64,000 nucleotides of DNA from Flavihumibacter soli (GCF_010692725.1 NZ_JAAFZB010000093.1:398310-462309), one strand, 5' to 3'; shown: positions 15,560-25,195, counted from the stretch's first letter. Made by a program: numbers and translations. Notes: generated by a model not told the origin, from the letters alone.

Positions 15560-17323
15560 TTAGTTCTTGATTTGACTTTTCTCCTTCAATTCCTGCTCCT
15601 GAACTTTTTTTCTGAATTCAGGGCTGTCCAATTCTTTCTTAAGCTTTTCGGTTTCAATTTTCATTTCCTCGATCTGCTTCTTCCACTCAGGACTGTCAAA
15701 TTGCTTCTTCATTTTTTCTGTTTCGATCTTCATGTCCTCCATTTGCTTCTTCCACTCAGGACTGTCGAACTGCTTCTTCATTTTTTCGGTTTCGATCTTC
15801 ATGTCTTCCATCTGCTTCTTCCATTCGGGGCTATCGAACTGTTTCTTCATTTTCTCAGCTTCGATCTTCATGTCCGCCATCTGCTTTTTCCATTCAGGGC
15901 TGTCGAACTGTTTCTTCATTTTCTCAGCTTCGATCTTCATGTTCTCCATCTGCTTTTTCCATTCAGGGCTGTCGAACTGTTTCTTCATTTTCTCAGCTTC
16001 GACCTTCATATTTTCCATCTGCTTTTTCCATTCAGGACTATCGAACTGTTTCTTCATTTTCTCAGCTTCGATCTTCATGTTTTCCATCTGCTTTTTCCAT
16101 TCAGGGCTGTTGAAGTGTTTTTTCAGTTCGTTAGTATCAGCAGGAGCCGGAGGTATTGGGAACTCCGGAAACGCTGGTTCTGGAGGTGGGGGCGGAACTT
16201 CAAATGATGGCACCGGTGCTTCTGAAGGAGCAGGAGGAGCGGGTGGTATCGGTGGAACGATTTTGTGTGGTTTTTGTGCCTCTACCTTAAGAGTGTCAAA
16301 TACTTTAAGGGTATCATGTGATTTCTTTGTTTTCGTTGTATCAGCCGGTAAAACCCAAGCTAAGGATAAGCTGATAGCAATTACGCCTGCCAAGGCAAAC
16401 ATTTTCTGTTTCTGATTTGAAATGTGAGTTTCCATACTGGTGATTTTAATTATGCGGGTTAATAGGTTGTGTTTCTTGTGTCCTGATAGGGACATGACAA
16501 GGGTGCCGGTTGTAATGCGGTACTCTTCAATAATTGCCAATGCCCTGGCATAGGAAGATGCCTTATCGGTATGTTGAAGTACCAATTCATCACAGCAGTA
16601 CTCCCTGACACTTTTAATCTCTTTGCTGATAAGCCAAACCATGGGATTAAAGAATAGCAGAGCTTCCATCACTCTCTGCAGGAGATTCATCAGGTAATCA
16701 TTACGTCTGATATGTGCCAGTTCATGCAGTAATATGGTTTCGACCTGGTCTGGTGTAAGCTGGTTTACGATGGCAATGGGAAGCAGGATCACAGGCTTTA
16801 AAAAACCGGCAGTAAACGGAACGAGTATCTTATCCGAAAAATAGAGGGTCACTTCACGGGAAATGCCCAGCTTGTTTTTAAGAGACTGCAAACGTATGCC
16901 CCAAAAACCATGAGCTGGTGTATGACCCCTCAACTTTGACGCCTTCAACCTGTAAAAGCCTATGAGTAAGAGGAAAGTATGCAGGGCAAGGCCGGTGATG
17001 TAGGAAAGGGCGATCCAAAACGAATAGGGAGCCGTTAGAGAGCTAAAACTCTTGATCGAGTTAACAGGGCTGGTAACCGGGATTTCCCCTTTTGCAACGT
17101 AAATTATTACTTCATGCGCAGAAAGATATACCCCAAGAAATGAAGTTATAAAGCCGGCACTTATTATGACCATTGAGCAGTAAAGTAATTTGTACTTCCA
17201 ATTTGAGCTAAGTTCTTTTGAAAAGAATAAGATCAGCCTTATTAGAGTGAAAATGATAAGGCCCTGAGCCAGTGAGTTAAATATGGCCTGACTTAAAGCA
17301 ACGAAGAGTGTGGCAGCATTCAT
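15560..17323 (-). CDS. M56 (BlaR1/MecR1-like) membrane metallopeptidase with eight C-terminal 23-residue repeats
   Basis: A 587-residue sensor protease. Several membrane segments lie between residues 1 and 130 and one near 308-326. The zinc-protease motif is H200-E-L-A-H204, with E241 in EYCCDE as the probable third ligand. Residues 353-396 are a proline-rich spacer. From residue 401 to the end there are eight tandem copies of a 23-residue unit with the core SPEWKKQM. The penicillin-binding domain of true BlaR1 is absent, so the signal sensed is unknown. By analogy with BlaR1 the protease would inactivate the BlaI-type repressor encoded 4 bases upstream. The repeat block is highly charged and probably helical. 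Confidence 0.9.
   Translation of the reverse strand: MNAATLFVALSQAIFNSLAQGLIIFTLIRLILFFSKELSSNWKYKLLYCSMVIISAGFITSFLGVYLSAHEVIIYVAKGEIPVTSPVNSIKSFSSLTAPYSFWIALSYITGLALHTFLLLIGFYRLKASKLRGHTPAHGFWGIRLQSLKNKLGISREVTLYFSDKILVPFTAGFLKPVILLPIAIVNQLTPDQVETILLHELAHIRRNDYLMNLLQRVMEALLFFNPMVWLISKEIKSVREYCCDELVLQHTDKASSYARALAIIEEYRITTGTLVMSLSGHKKHNLLTRIIKITSMETHISNQKQKMFALAGVIAISLSLAWVLPADTTKTKKSHDTLKVFDTLKVEAQKPHKIVPPIPPAPPAPSEAPVPSFEVPPPPPEPAFPEFPIPPAPADTNELKKHFNSPEWKKQMENMKIEAEKMKKQFDSPEWKKQMENMKVEAEKMKKQFDSPEWKKQMENMKIEAEKMKKQFDSPEWKKQMADMKIEAEKMKKQFDSPEWKKQMEDMKIETEKMKKQFDSPEWKKQMEDMKIETEKMKKQFDSPEWKKQIEEMKIETEKLKKELDSPEFRKKVQEQELKEKSQIKN
15563..16123 (-). repeat. 69-bp tandem repeat, eight units, coding
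   Basis: The 69-bp unit encodes KKQFDSPEWKKQMENMKIEA plus EKM. Inner copies are nearly identical at DNA level, with alternations such as ENM/ADM/EDM and IEA/IET; the first (HFNSPEW) and last (ELDSPEF) copies have diverged. Period and phase are exact, so copy number could change by recombination without shifting the frame. Confidence 0.95.
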
Positions 17324-17327
17324 GATT

Positions 17328-17705
17328 TTACTTTTTTTCCAGTTGATCCAGGTACTCCTTTATTTTCCTGATCTCTTCCTTTGAGGATTTTTTATCACTC
17401 AACGCCTGCATTACAAGCTGTGCGGCCGAGCCGTTGAAGACTGTATCGATCAGGGTCTGCAAGATTCCCTGACTGATATTCTCATGGGAGATCGTTGCCT
17501 TGTATTTATGGGTTCTGTTACTCACATCTCTTTCCACAAGTCCTTTTTCATGCATGATCTGCATGAGTTTGAGGGTAGTGGTGTATCCTACCTCGCTGTC
17601 TCTCATCTGTGTGAGTTCCTCATTTACTTCCCTTACTGTACACTGGGTATTCTTCCAGAGTACTTGCAGGATCTCAAGCTCACTCGCTGTTGGTTTCGGC
17701 TTCAT
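17328..17705 (-). CDS. BlaI/MecI-family transcriptional repressor
   Basis: A 125-residue winged-helix regulator. PTASELEILQVLWKN, TVREVNEELT and VGYTTTLKLMQIMHEKGLVERD are the standard BlaI/MecI DNA-binding signature, and the C-terminal helices form the dimer domain. Such repressors block their own operon until cleaved on a signal from the partner M56 protease, whose gene starts 4 bases downstream. Two perfect inverted repeats sit immediately upstream of its start and are the likely operators. No beta-lactamase gene is near, so the regulon lies elsewhere or is this operon only. Confidence 0.93.
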   Translation of the reverse strand: MKPKPTASELEILQVLWKNTQCTVREVNEELTQMRDSEVGYTTTLKLMQIMHEKGLVERDVSNRTHKYKATISHENISQGILQTLIDTVFNGSAAQLVMQALSDKKSSKEEIRKIKEYLDQLEKK

Positions 17706-17712
17706 TCTTAGC

Positions 17713-17753
17713 TACGAATTGTTTCGTAATACAAGTATACGAATGATTTCGTA
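17713..17753 (-). promoter_or_regulatory. Twin BlaI-type operators with -7-like element
   Basis: Two 16-bp dyads, TACGAATTGTTTCGTA (17713-17728) and TACGAATGATTTCGTA (17738-17753), share perfect 6-bp arms TACGAA/TTCGTA and are 25 bp apart centre to centre. Between and partly over them the minus strand reads TATACTTG, one mismatch from TAnnTTTG. A bound repressor would cover this promoter. The first dyad is 7 bases from the blaI start. Confidence 0.75.
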
Positions 17754-17908
17754 TTTTCTATTTTATTTCACATTTTTTAACAATTTGCTTGTTTTAAGAT
17801 AAAACTGTGGTTCATTTAACCTTCTGATACTCCACATCAATCGTTTTTTCCACACTTCGGACAAAACCCCCTCAATGCATTAACTTTACCCCTCAAAAAA
17901 AAAATATC

Positions 17909-20518
17909 TTGGCAAAGACTGATCAGAAGGAAACACCATTAATGCTTCAATACAATACGATTAAGGCCAAATACCCGGGCGCTTTATTACTTTTTCGTGT
18001 TGGCGACTTTTATGAAACTTTTGGTCAGGACGCTGTAAAAGCCGCAGGTATACTTGGGATCGTACTCACCAAGCGGGGAAGCAATAACGGCACACCCATT
18101 GAGCTGGCGGGTTTTCCGCACCACTCACTTGAAACATATTTGCCGAAGCTCGTAAGGGCGGGACAAAGAGTAGCGATTTGTGACCAGCTTGAGGATCCCA
18201 AAACTACGAAGACCATTGTCAAAAGGGGGGTTACTGAACTGATAACGCCTGGTGTATCGTATAGTGACAATATAATTCAGCAAAAAACAAATAACTACCT
18301 GGCCTCATTGTTTTTTGAAAAGAACCAGGTGGGCATTGCTTTTTTGGACATATCCACAGGCGAGTTTTTAGTTGCGCAAGGCAACCCGGACTATGCTGAT
18401 AAGCTTTTACAGAGCTTCAAACCAAGCGAAGTTATTTTTCAGAAAAGCCGGCAACGGGATTTCGTTGAGTTATTTGGTGACCGTTTTTATACTTATCATC
18501 TCGATGACTGGGCTTACAGCGGAGATTTCGCGCAGGAGACCTTGTTAAAGCATTTTGATGTCAAGTCATTGAAAGGTTTCGGTGTAGACCGGCTGAATCT
18601 TGCCACCACTGCCGCAGGAGTGGCACTGCACTATCTGAACGAGACAGAACACCGTAATTTACAGCATATCTCTTCCATCTCTAGAATTGAGGAAGAACGT
18701 TATATGTGGCTTGACAGGTTCACTATCCGTAACCTGGAACTTATCGGTTCTGCCAACGAAAATGCTGTCTCCCTGGTAGACATATTAGACCACACCAGTT
18801 CGCCAATGGGTGCCAGGCTTTTGCGGCGGTGGATGGTGATGCCTTTGAAGGAAAAAACACCGGTTGAGGAGCGGCTTGAAGTGGTTGATTTCCTGATGCA
18901 GAGTGACGAATTGCGTGAAAGCCTCTTGCATGAAATTAAGCAGATCGGCGATCTGGAACGGTTAATATCAAAGATCGGTTTGCTAAAGGCAAACCCGAGG
19001 GAGGTGATGCAGCTGAAACGCGCATTACATGCTGCTGCAAATATCAAGGATCTATGTGAAAAGGCAGACAATGGGTCACTTAAACTGATAGCCGAGCAAA
19101 TGAATCGATGCCTTTCAATTCGTCAAAAAATTGAAAATTCCATGCAGCCTGATCCGCCGGTTTTAATTATTAAGGGTGGAGTGATTGCGGATGGTGTTGA
19201 TGATGAACTTGACAGGCTTCGCAAGATCGCCTTTGGCGGAAAGGGATACCTGCTTGAAATGCAGAAACGGGAAGCTGAGATCACGGGTATTCCTTCATTG
19301 AAAATCGCTTTCAATAATGTTTTTGGTTATTACCTGGAAGTTACCCATACGCATAAGGACAAAGTTCCTGCGGACTGGCTGCGCAAACAGACCCTGGTCA
19401 ATGCAGAGCGCTACATAACTCCGGAGTTGAAGGAATACGAGGAACAAATACTCGGTGCTGAAGAAAAGATACTGGCGATTGAAACCCGTTTATATAATGA
19501 GCTGGTTTTCGCTCTGAGCGAATTCATCAAGCCTATCCAGCTGAATGCGCAGCTGGTTGCGCAACTTGATGTTTTGCTTAATTTCTCCAGCCTGGCGATC
19601 AAGAACTATTATGTCAGACCTCAAATAAATGAGGGCAGCGTAATAGATATCAAAGGTGGCCGGCATCCCGTCATAGAAAAAACTTTGCCCCCGGGTGAGG
19701 AATATATTTGTAATGATGTCTTTCTGGACAGTGAAAGTCAACAGATCATTATTATTACAGGACCGAACATGGCCGGAAAGTCAGCGCTTTTACGACAAAC
19801 AGGTCTGATTGTCTTAATGGCGCAGATGGGATGTTTTGTACCGGCCAGGGAAGCACAAATTGGACTGGTTGATAAGATCTTTACCAGGGTAGGAGCTTCT
19901 GATAATTTAACGACGGGTGAGTCAACGTTTATGGTTGAAATGAATGAAACAGCAAGCATTCTGAATAACCTTTCGGACAGGAGCCTGATCCTAATGGATG
20001 AAATCGGTCGTGGGACTAGTACCTATGATGGAATTTCAATCGCCTGGTCTATTGCCGAATACCTGCACAATCATCCCTCCGCGAAAGCTAAAACACTATT
20101 CGCCACCCATTATCATGAGTTGAATGAATTAAGCAATTCCTTTAGCCGCATTAAGAATTTTAATGTCTCGGTGAAGGAAGTTGGTAACCGGGTAATATTC
20201 CTGCGGAAGCTGGTGCCAGGCGGAAGTGAACACAGTTTTGGTATTCATGTAGCTAAAATGGCTGGAATGCCTGCCAAATTAGTGGGCCGCGCCAACGAGA
20301 TACTTAAGCGCCTGGAGCAGGAGCGGACAGGAGGTGAACATATAAAGGACAGTATTAAAAAAATACAACAGCAGGCCTATCAGCTCCAGATGTTTTCCAT
20401 CGATGACCCGATATTAGTTAAGATCCGGGACATGTTGAATAACCTGGATGTAAATACCTTAACGCCGGTGGAAGCCCTGATGAAGCTGGATGAGATTCAA
20501 AGGATCTTAAAGAACTAA
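17909..20518 (+). CDS. mutS: DNA mismatch repair protein MutS
   Basis: An 869-residue MutS. The mismatch-reading F-x-E motif lies in [10 protein letters not shown], the connector, lever and clamp domains follow, and the ATPase has a Walker A GPNMAGKS at residues 618-625, the [16 protein letters not shown] block and the [10 protein letters not shown] switch. It recognises mismatches and small loops after replication and passes them to MutL. I keep the TTG start at 17909, because it restores the KETPLM N-terminus usual in this group; the alternative ATG at 17942 would cut it short. Its stop abuts the stop of the convergent DsrE-like gene. Confidence 0.97.
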   Translation: MAKTDQKETPLMLQYNTIKAKYPGALLLFRVGDFYETFGQDAVKAAGILGIVLTKRGSNNGTPIELAGFPHHSLETYLPKLVRAGQRVAICDQLEDPKTTKTIVKRGVTELITPGVSYSDNIIQQKTNNYLASLFFEKNQVGIAFLDISTGEFLVAQGNPDYADKLLQSFKPSEVIFQKSRQRDFVELFGDRFYTYHLDDWAYSGDFAQETLLKHFDVKSLKGFGVDRLNLATTAAGVALHYLNETEHRNLQHISSISRIEEERYMWLDRFTIRNLELIGSANENAVSLVDILDHTSSPMGARLLRRWMVMPLKEKTPVEERLEVVDFLMQSDELRESLLHEIKQIGDLERLISKIGLLKANPREVMQLKRALHAAANIKDLCEKADNGSLKLIAEQMNRCLSIRQKIENSMQPDPPVLIIKGGVIADGVDDELDRLRKIAFGGKGYLLEMQKREAEITGIPSLKIAFNNVFGYYLEVTHTHKDKVPADWLRKQTLVNAERYITPELKEYEEQILGAEEKILAIETRLYNELVFALSEFIKPIQLNAQLVAQLDVLLNFSSLAIKNYYVRPQINEGSVIDIKGGRHPVIEKTLPPGEEYICNDVFLDSESQQIIIITGPNMAGKSALLRQTGLIVLMAQMGCFVPAREAQIGLVDKIFTRVGASDNLTTGESTFMVEMNETASILNNLSDRSLILMDEIGRGTSTYDGISIAWSIAEYLHNHPSAKAKTLFATHYHELNELSNSFSRIKNFNVSVKEVGNRVIFLRKLVPGGSEHSFGIHVAKMAGMPAKLVGRANEILKRLEQERTGGEHIKDSIKKIQQQAYQLQMFSIDDPILVKIRDMLNNLDVNTLTPVEALMKLDEIQRILKN

Positions 20519-20935
20519 TTACTGTGCTGCTTTAATGTATCCAAAGCCTTCCCTTTGTTTAACTATGACCTCGTAAATTCCGTCAGGCACGGTTTTTACA
20601 CCGGGCAATAGCTGGCTTTCGCTCACATTTTGATTTCTCATTGCCACTGCGCATACCCGGAAAGCGATATTCTTGTTCTGGGCCAGCTTCATAACCTCGT
20701 CGGCGACAGTTGAGCGATCCTTTACCACCATATCCAGTGATTTGCCATAAAACACTACTTCCATTTGTGCAGCGGGATCTGACTTTGAGATGCCATTAAG
20801 CCATCTGATTACGGACTGATGAACAGTTGGGTCTTTGCTGGTGATATCGAAGACAACTTTGTAATCCGGTGTCTGCGCCCAGAGTACCATAGGGGTTGTT
20901 AATAAGATCAGACAGATTATTACATACTTTTTCAT
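20519..20935 (-). CDS. Exported DsrE-family protein
   Basis: A 138-residue protein with a signal peptide ending near VLWAQ. The body (YKVVFDITSKDP, QMEVVFYGKSLDMV, IAFRVCAVAM, GVKTVPDGIYEVIVKQREG) is the DsrE/DsrF-like alpha/beta fold, with one cysteine at the position where active members carry their sulfur. Cytoplasmic family members pass sulfur in tauD/dsr systems; the role of periplasmic versions is not known. The gene is single and tail-to-tail with mutS. Confidence 0.8.
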   Translation of the reverse strand: MKKYVIICLILLTTPMVLWAQTPDYKVVFDITSKDPTVHQSVIRWLNGISKSDPAAQMEVVFYGKSLDMVVKDRSTVADEVMKLAQNKNIAFRVCAVAMRNQNVSESQLLPGVKTVPDGIYEVIVKQREGFGYIKAAQ

Positions 20936-21205
20936 AACCTCATATATTTGGTATAAAAGTTACCATTTTCTGAAGGGAAAATCAATATTGCAGAATCTGG
21001 ATTTAACCGGGTAGAAATTGCCGATTCCGTATTTTTTTGCATAAAATTTGGATTAAACTGTATATTGATTTGAGAGATAATATGCTTAACTTGTATGCAG
21101 TATAGCCCTGCCGAGCACTAGCTTAAGTTATTTAGCCTCTCCGGCTTTACATTCCATGATCAATATTATTGATAAGTTTCAGAGCAACAATAATCCAGCT
21201 TGATA

Positions 21206-22177
21206 ATGAAATACTCAATGTATTCTGTTCTACTGCTCTTCTTTTTTCTATCATGTAAAAAGGAGGCAGATGAAATCACCGAAGTTGATAAGCCAGAAGG
21301 GCAGAAGCACGAAGTGATTTTTAATCTTCCTGATTTTGCGCAGCGGATAGTTGTCCTTTCGAAAGGTAATGCTACATCTGATCAGTTAAAGAATTCGGTA
21401 GCCAATCTTACTTACATTGTTTATGATTCCGGGGGTACGGAGGTTAGTCGGATCGAGCAGGATTCAACAGGGGCAACGACGCGTTTTGTTAATGATCGGG
21501 TTCATCCAGAGAGATATGCCGGTATACAAACTTTCGGATGTATCAGGGACTCTTTGGTAACTGGAGATTACACAGTAATTATGATCGCATCAACCGCCAG
21601 GTTTGAAATCAACACCCAGACTATCACTAGTGAAGGTTATTATTTTAATCCGTTAGACGAGGCCAGCTTTTACTATGAAAGGGGTTTAGACTCATGGTCA
21701 AGAACAGGTGATACATTTTTTAAGAAGTTTTCAATAAAAGTCGGGACCGGGCCACTGCAACAGGATATAAGCCTGGACAGGATAGTAGGGAAAGCGGAAA
21801 TAAATATCCTGGATTCGAAGCCGGGAACAACATTTAAGTTTCTATTTACGAACGAACACGAGGCTTATAAATTCTCGGATGAAACCGCATTCGGAACTAC
21901 AAACGATATAGAAAATGAAAGGTACCTGGAGGAAGTTCCTGGTGGGCTAAAACTGTCGTTCTCAAAGTTTCTGATTAATACACAGACTCCTATCGATGTT
22001 ACAGTGAAAGTTTACGAGAATGGTGCTCTCACCGCTACCAAAACGATAAAAGGCGTTAGATTCTACAAAAATAAACGTACCATTTTAACAGGCAGGATAT
22101 ACCCTCCAACAACAATCGGTTTTTCAGTCACCGTAAATGATGAATTTGATGCGGAGCCGGTAGAAGTATCATTCTGA
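21206..22177 (+). CDS. Lipoprotein, possibly FimB/Mfa2-like fimbrial family
   Basis: A 323-residue lipoprotein if started at the ATG at 21206; the TTG at 21200 is weaker. The signal ends in FFFLSC with KKE after the cysteine, which is a Bacteroidota lipobox. Two beta-rich halves follow. DRIVGKAEINI in the middle and FYKNKRTILTGRI near the end recall the fimbrillin-associated Mfa2/FimB superfamily, where similar segments open and close the second domain. That assignment is tentative, and no shaft subunit gene is nearby. It has about 270 gene-free bases upstream. Confidence 0.6.
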   Translation: MKYSMYSVLLLFFFLSCKKEADEITEVDKPEGQKHEVIFNLPDFAQRIVVLSKGNATSDQLKNSVANLTYIVYDSGGTEVSRIEQDSTGATTRFVNDRVHPERYAGIQTFGCIRDSLVTGDYTVIMIASTARFEINTQTITSEGYYFNPLDEASFYYERGLDSWSRTGDTFFKKFSIKVGTGPLQQDISLDRIVGKAEINILDSKPGTTFKFLFTNEHEAYKFSDETAFGTTNDIENERYLEEVPGGLKLSFSKFLINTQTPIDVTVKVYENGALTATKTIKGVRFYKNKRTILTGRIYPPTTIGFSVTVNDEFDAEPVEVSF

Positions 22178-22366
22178 TTTTTAATTCACAAAGCATCAGA
22201 CTTTCAAGCAAAGTTCTAATACCACTCCATCGCCTATTTTTACCTGTTTAGTCCAGATAATGGTCTCAATCGATTTAGTTTTTTGTTTCAAGAATACAGG
22301 TGCGTATTCCACTGATGTTAATAAACTGCAGTTGCCGACTGACCCCAATTAGCCGAATTTGGCAGC

Positions 22367-22933
22367 ATGAACTATCATAGCAAGCCGAAGTACAGGGTAT
22401 TCACTTTGGTAACCGTATCCCTGATCTTGTTCGCTTCCTGCAACAGCCAGAAATTTGTAACTGATTCATCCAAGGCAAAGGGTATTAAATTTTCAGGGGG
22501 CCTAAAGGAAAAGTATGCGGCAGTACTCGGTGTCCCGGAGAACCAGATCACAAATGAGAAACTTTACAAATTCATCGATAGCTGGATAGGCGTTCCTCAC
22601 AGTTCCAGCGGTACGGACAAGCGTGGAATTGATTGCTCGGGGTTTACATCATTATTGCAAAAAGATGTTTATAACCGGTCTGTCCCGCGGGTGGCGCGGC
22701 AAATAGCTGAACAGGTAAAAAGAAAGTACGAAGTGGATCTTCAGGAAGGTGATCTGGTGTTTTTTGATTTTGAGGGACAGAAGTTCAGTCATGTCGGGGT
22801 ATATCTCGTTAATAACAAATTTGTTCATACTTCTACAAGTAAGGGCGTGATTATAAGCGATCTCAGGGATCCCTGGTATTATAAATACTTCTCAAGAGCC
22901 GGAACATTCCATTCATTATCCTCCAAAAATTAA
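22367..22933 (+). CDS. NlpC/P60-family (C40) cell-wall endopeptidase lipoprotein
   Basis: A 188-residue lipoprotein with lipobox LFASC. The catalytic cysteine is in GIDCSGFTSLLQ, the histidine in FSHVGVYL and the third polar residue is the histidine of KFVHTSTSKG, the NlpC/P60 triad. These enzymes cut stem peptides of peptidoglycan, usually the gamma-D-Glu to diaminopimelate bond. It would be anchored in a membrane facing the periplasm. The gene stands between two unrelated neighbours with about 190 bases upstream that hold no gene. Confidence 0.92.
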   Translation: MNYHSKPKYRVFTLVTVSLILFASCNSQKFVTDSSKAKGIKFSGGLKEKYAAVLGVPENQITNEKLYKFIDSWIGVPHSSSGTDKRGIDCSGFTSLLQKDVYNRSVPRVARQIAEQVKRKYEVDLQEGDLVFFDFEGQKFSHVGVYLVNNKFVHTSTSKGVIISDLRDPWYYKYFSRAGTFHSLSSKN

Positions 22934-22958
22934 AAGGCCGGAGATATTGTATAATTTG

Positions 22959-22966
22959 TAAATTTG
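22959..22966 (+). promoter_or_regulatory. Possible -7 element before the 40-residue ORF
   Basis: TAAATTTG fits TAnnTTTG and lies 26 bases before the start codon at 22993. No good -33 TTG is found at the usual distance, so support is partial. Confidence 0.35.
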
Positions 22967-22992
22967 CCGAGCAATTTTTTATTGCTAATTAC

Positions 22993-23115
22993 ATGACCAA
23001 GCGTAAAAGTGATTATACCTTCTGGACCAGATACAAGCGATTTGCGACAACTGAAGTGTTAATGTACTTGATCATGGTTATAGGAATTCTGCTTGGTATT
23101 ATAATCTTTAGTTAA
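22993..23115 (+). CDS. Small single-span membrane protein, 40 residues
   Basis: An ATG frame of 40 codons: a basic N-terminus MTKRKSDYTFWTRYKRF followed by one hydrophobic segment (about residues 24-39) that runs to the stop. The composition is that of a real small membrane protein rather than random frame: basic and aromatic N-terminal half, then a clean transmembrane helix. The positive-inside rule puts the N-terminus in the cytoplasm. It ends one base before the exonuclease ATG, so the two are probably cotranscribed and coupled. Function unknown. Confidence 0.65.
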   Translation: MTKRKSDYTFWTRYKRFATTEVLMYLIMVIGILLGIIIFS

Positions 23116-23116
23116 A

Positions 23117-24076
23117 ATGAAGTTAAATCTTAAACGTCCTCTTGCATTCTTTGACCTCGAAACTACCGGTGTGAACATCGCGTCAGACCGGATCGTGGAA
23201 ATATCCATTTTAAAAGCAATGCCTGATGGTACAGAGCAGATTAAAACTCTTCGGATCAATCCCGAAATGGCAATTCCGCTGGAATCTTCTCTTGTACACG
23301 GCATCTACGCTGAGGACATAAAAGATCAGCCGACTTTTAAAGAGGTGGCTAAAGAACTGGCTGACTTCATGGATGATTCTGACCTGGCAGGGTATAATTC
23401 CAATAAGTTCGATATACCCATGTTAATGGAAGAATTTATCAGAGCGGGAGTTGACTTTGATCTTGAGCATCGTCGCTTTGTTGATGTTCAGAACATATTT
23501 CACCAGATGGAGCAGCGTACTTTAAGGGCAGCTTACCAGTTCTATTGCGGCAAAACTATTGAAAATGCACATTCCGCAGAGGCAGACATCAAAGCTACAT
23601 ATGAGGTTTTGCTGAGCCAGCTTGCCAAATATGAAAATGTAGAATGGGAAGACAAAAAAGGAAACAAGTCAATACCTGTTAAGAACGATGTAGACTCACT
23701 CCATAATTTTACAAATCTAAGCCGGCCTGTCGACTTTGCGGGCCGTATGGTGTACAATGAGCACGGGGTTGAGCTCATAAACTTCGGGAAACATAAGGGT
23801 AAATGTGTCGAGGAGGTTTTTCAGATGGAACCCAGTTATTACTCGTGGGTGCAAAAAGGAGATTTTCCGTTGTATACCAAACGATGCATGGAAAAGATAT
23901 GGATACGATGGAACGGGAAAAAAGAACGGTTAAAGATTGAAACACAGACAAGGTTGTCTATTGATCAGCGGAGTAGTCAGGTGGTAAAACCTCAACCCTC
24001 ACCCCAGCCCCGAGAGGAAGCCAAGCCCATAAATAGTGACATGCTTGAACAATTAAAAATGAAGTTTGGCAAATAA
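23117..24076 (+). CDS. DnaQ-like 3'-5' exonuclease (DEDDh)
   Basis: A 319-residue protein with a DEDDh exonuclease domain in residues 8-170: D13 and E15 in FFDLETTG, D99 in NSNKFDIPML, and H152/D157 in AHSAEAD. Residues 205-275 hold a second small domain with INFGKHKGKCVEEVF and SYYSWVQKGDFP, seen in exodeoxyribonuclease X-like proteins. The C-terminal 45 residues are proline- and charge-rich. It may act as a repair exonuclease or proofreading factor; it is not fused to a polymerase. It follows the 40-codon gene by one base. Confidence 0.9.
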   Translation: MKLNLKRPLAFFDLETTGVNIASDRIVEISILKAMPDGTEQIKTLRINPEMAIPLESSLVHGIYAEDIKDQPTFKEVAKELADFMDDSDLAGYNSNKFDIPMLMEEFIRAGVDFDLEHRRFVDVQNIFHQMEQRTLRAAYQFYCGKTIENAHSAEADIKATYEVLLSQLAKYENVEWEDKKGNKSIPVKNDVDSLHNFTNLSRPVDFAGRMVYNEHGVELINFGKHKGKCVEEVFQMEPSYYSWVQKGDFPLYTKRCMEKIWIRWNGKKERLKIETQTRLSIDQRSSQVVKPQPSPQPREEAKPINSDMLEQLKMKFGK

Positions 24077-24103
24077 CCAAGGATCAACTTTATTTTTGTG
24101 CGG

Positions 24104-25195
24104 CTACATATCCTCCTCAAAAATATCCTCGGGTTGAGCATTTTGCTTCAGCAGTAAGAAATGATATTTTAACGCGGTCAGGAGCGGGTAAGTCCTGTAA
24201 GGCAGGTCATTTTCTTTCGCATAGTTCCGTATGACCTCCGTAACTTCCGGCGCATAAGCACAGCTTATGTTCGGAAATAGATGGTGTGCAAGGTGATAAT
24301 TAAAGTTTCCCATCAGATTTCGCGTCACCCAGTTATTCACGGAGATATCATTTGTGGTCTGGAACTGATGAAGAAACCACCCACTGGGAATCGACTGCGT
24401 ATCGTCTGGTAAAGGAAATTCGTTTTTAATGTTCGCATGAGGGGTTAACAATGAGACGAGAGCAAAAACACCAGCGAGAATAAGCATGCTAACAAGCGCC
24501 AAAAATGCGTGTATTACTGGCAGGCCTAGCATAATTGGCACCACCAACATGTAAAAGACATAGATCCCTTTAAAGATCAACATCTTAATCCGCTCCGTGT
24601 GCGGTATTTTGATAGTCTTCTGAATCAATCGATCTTCTGAAAAAAAATCCTTCATATCTCGTATGAAAACCCAGTTGAGCAGGTACAACGGATAGAGAAA
24701 AATAAAGAAGATATGCTGATAACGCTGGTAGCCAGATGGTTCCCCATGGGGGTAGATCTTAATTATTCCTGATTGTTGTATATCAGTATCCCACCCACGT
24801 ATGTTGGGAAAGTTATGATGCATGGTCACGTGGCGTTTCTTCCAGATATAACTGTTTGCACCTAACAGATCCAGAAAATATAGGATCCCTTTGGTTGCGG
24901 CAGAGTTGTTAGAAAGATTGCCATGAACGGTTTCATGAATAACACTTAAAAAAGTAAATACGATGACTATACCCATCAGGCAATACAGACTGTAAAACGT
25001 GGGTATATCGTCTATCTGAGAAAGTGCCGTTATATAAAGGGCGATATATAGAAAAGGCAATAAGACAGCGAGAATCTTGATATTTTCTCGTCGGCCTGAC
25101 GGTAGTTCTTTAAGTCTGTCGTTAACGAGAGATCTTAGTTTTTTATAATGATAGTCAGAACTGTCATTCCTGGAATAAGCTATTTTCGAGTTCAT
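24104..25195 (-). CDS. Membrane fatty acid desaturase family protein
   Basis: A 363-residue membrane-bound di-iron oxygenase. The histidine boxes are HETVHGN, HVTMHHNFPN and YHLAHHLFPN, all in the order and spacing of acyl-lipid desaturases, with four or more hydrophobic segments between them. It would introduce a double bond into membrane acyl chains or hydroxylate a related lipid; regiospecificity is not readable. The gene is single and convergent with the exonuclease. About 200 gene-free bases separate it from queG. Confidence 0.9.
   Translation of the reverse strand: MNSKIAYSRNDSSDYHYKKLRSLVNDRLKELPSGRRENIKILAVLLPFLYIALYITALSQIDDIPTFYSLYCLMGIVIVFTFLSVIHETVHGNLSNNSAATKGILYFLDLLGANSYIWKKRHVTMHHNFPNIRGWDTDIQQSGIIKIYPHGEPSGYQRYQHIFFIFLYPLYLLNWVFIRDMKDFFSEDRLIQKTIKIPHTERIKMLIFKGIYVFYMLVVPIMLGLPVIHAFLALVSMLILAGVFALVSLLTPHANIKNEFPLPDDTQSIPSGWFLHQFQTTNDISVNNWVTRNLMGNFNYHLAHHLFPNISCAYAPEVTEVIRNYAKENDLPYRTYPLLTALKYHFLLLKQNAQPEDIFEEDM

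Noticed and set aside
15563..16123. 69-bp repeats as a CRISPR array
   Set aside because: Units follow without variable spacers and are in frame with the M56 gene.
15572..16415. Long plus-strand frames opposite the M56 repeat region
   Set aside because: They mirror the 69-bp repeat on the coding strand and encode only Phe/Leu/Ser-rich repeats; the minus-strand protein explains the sequence.
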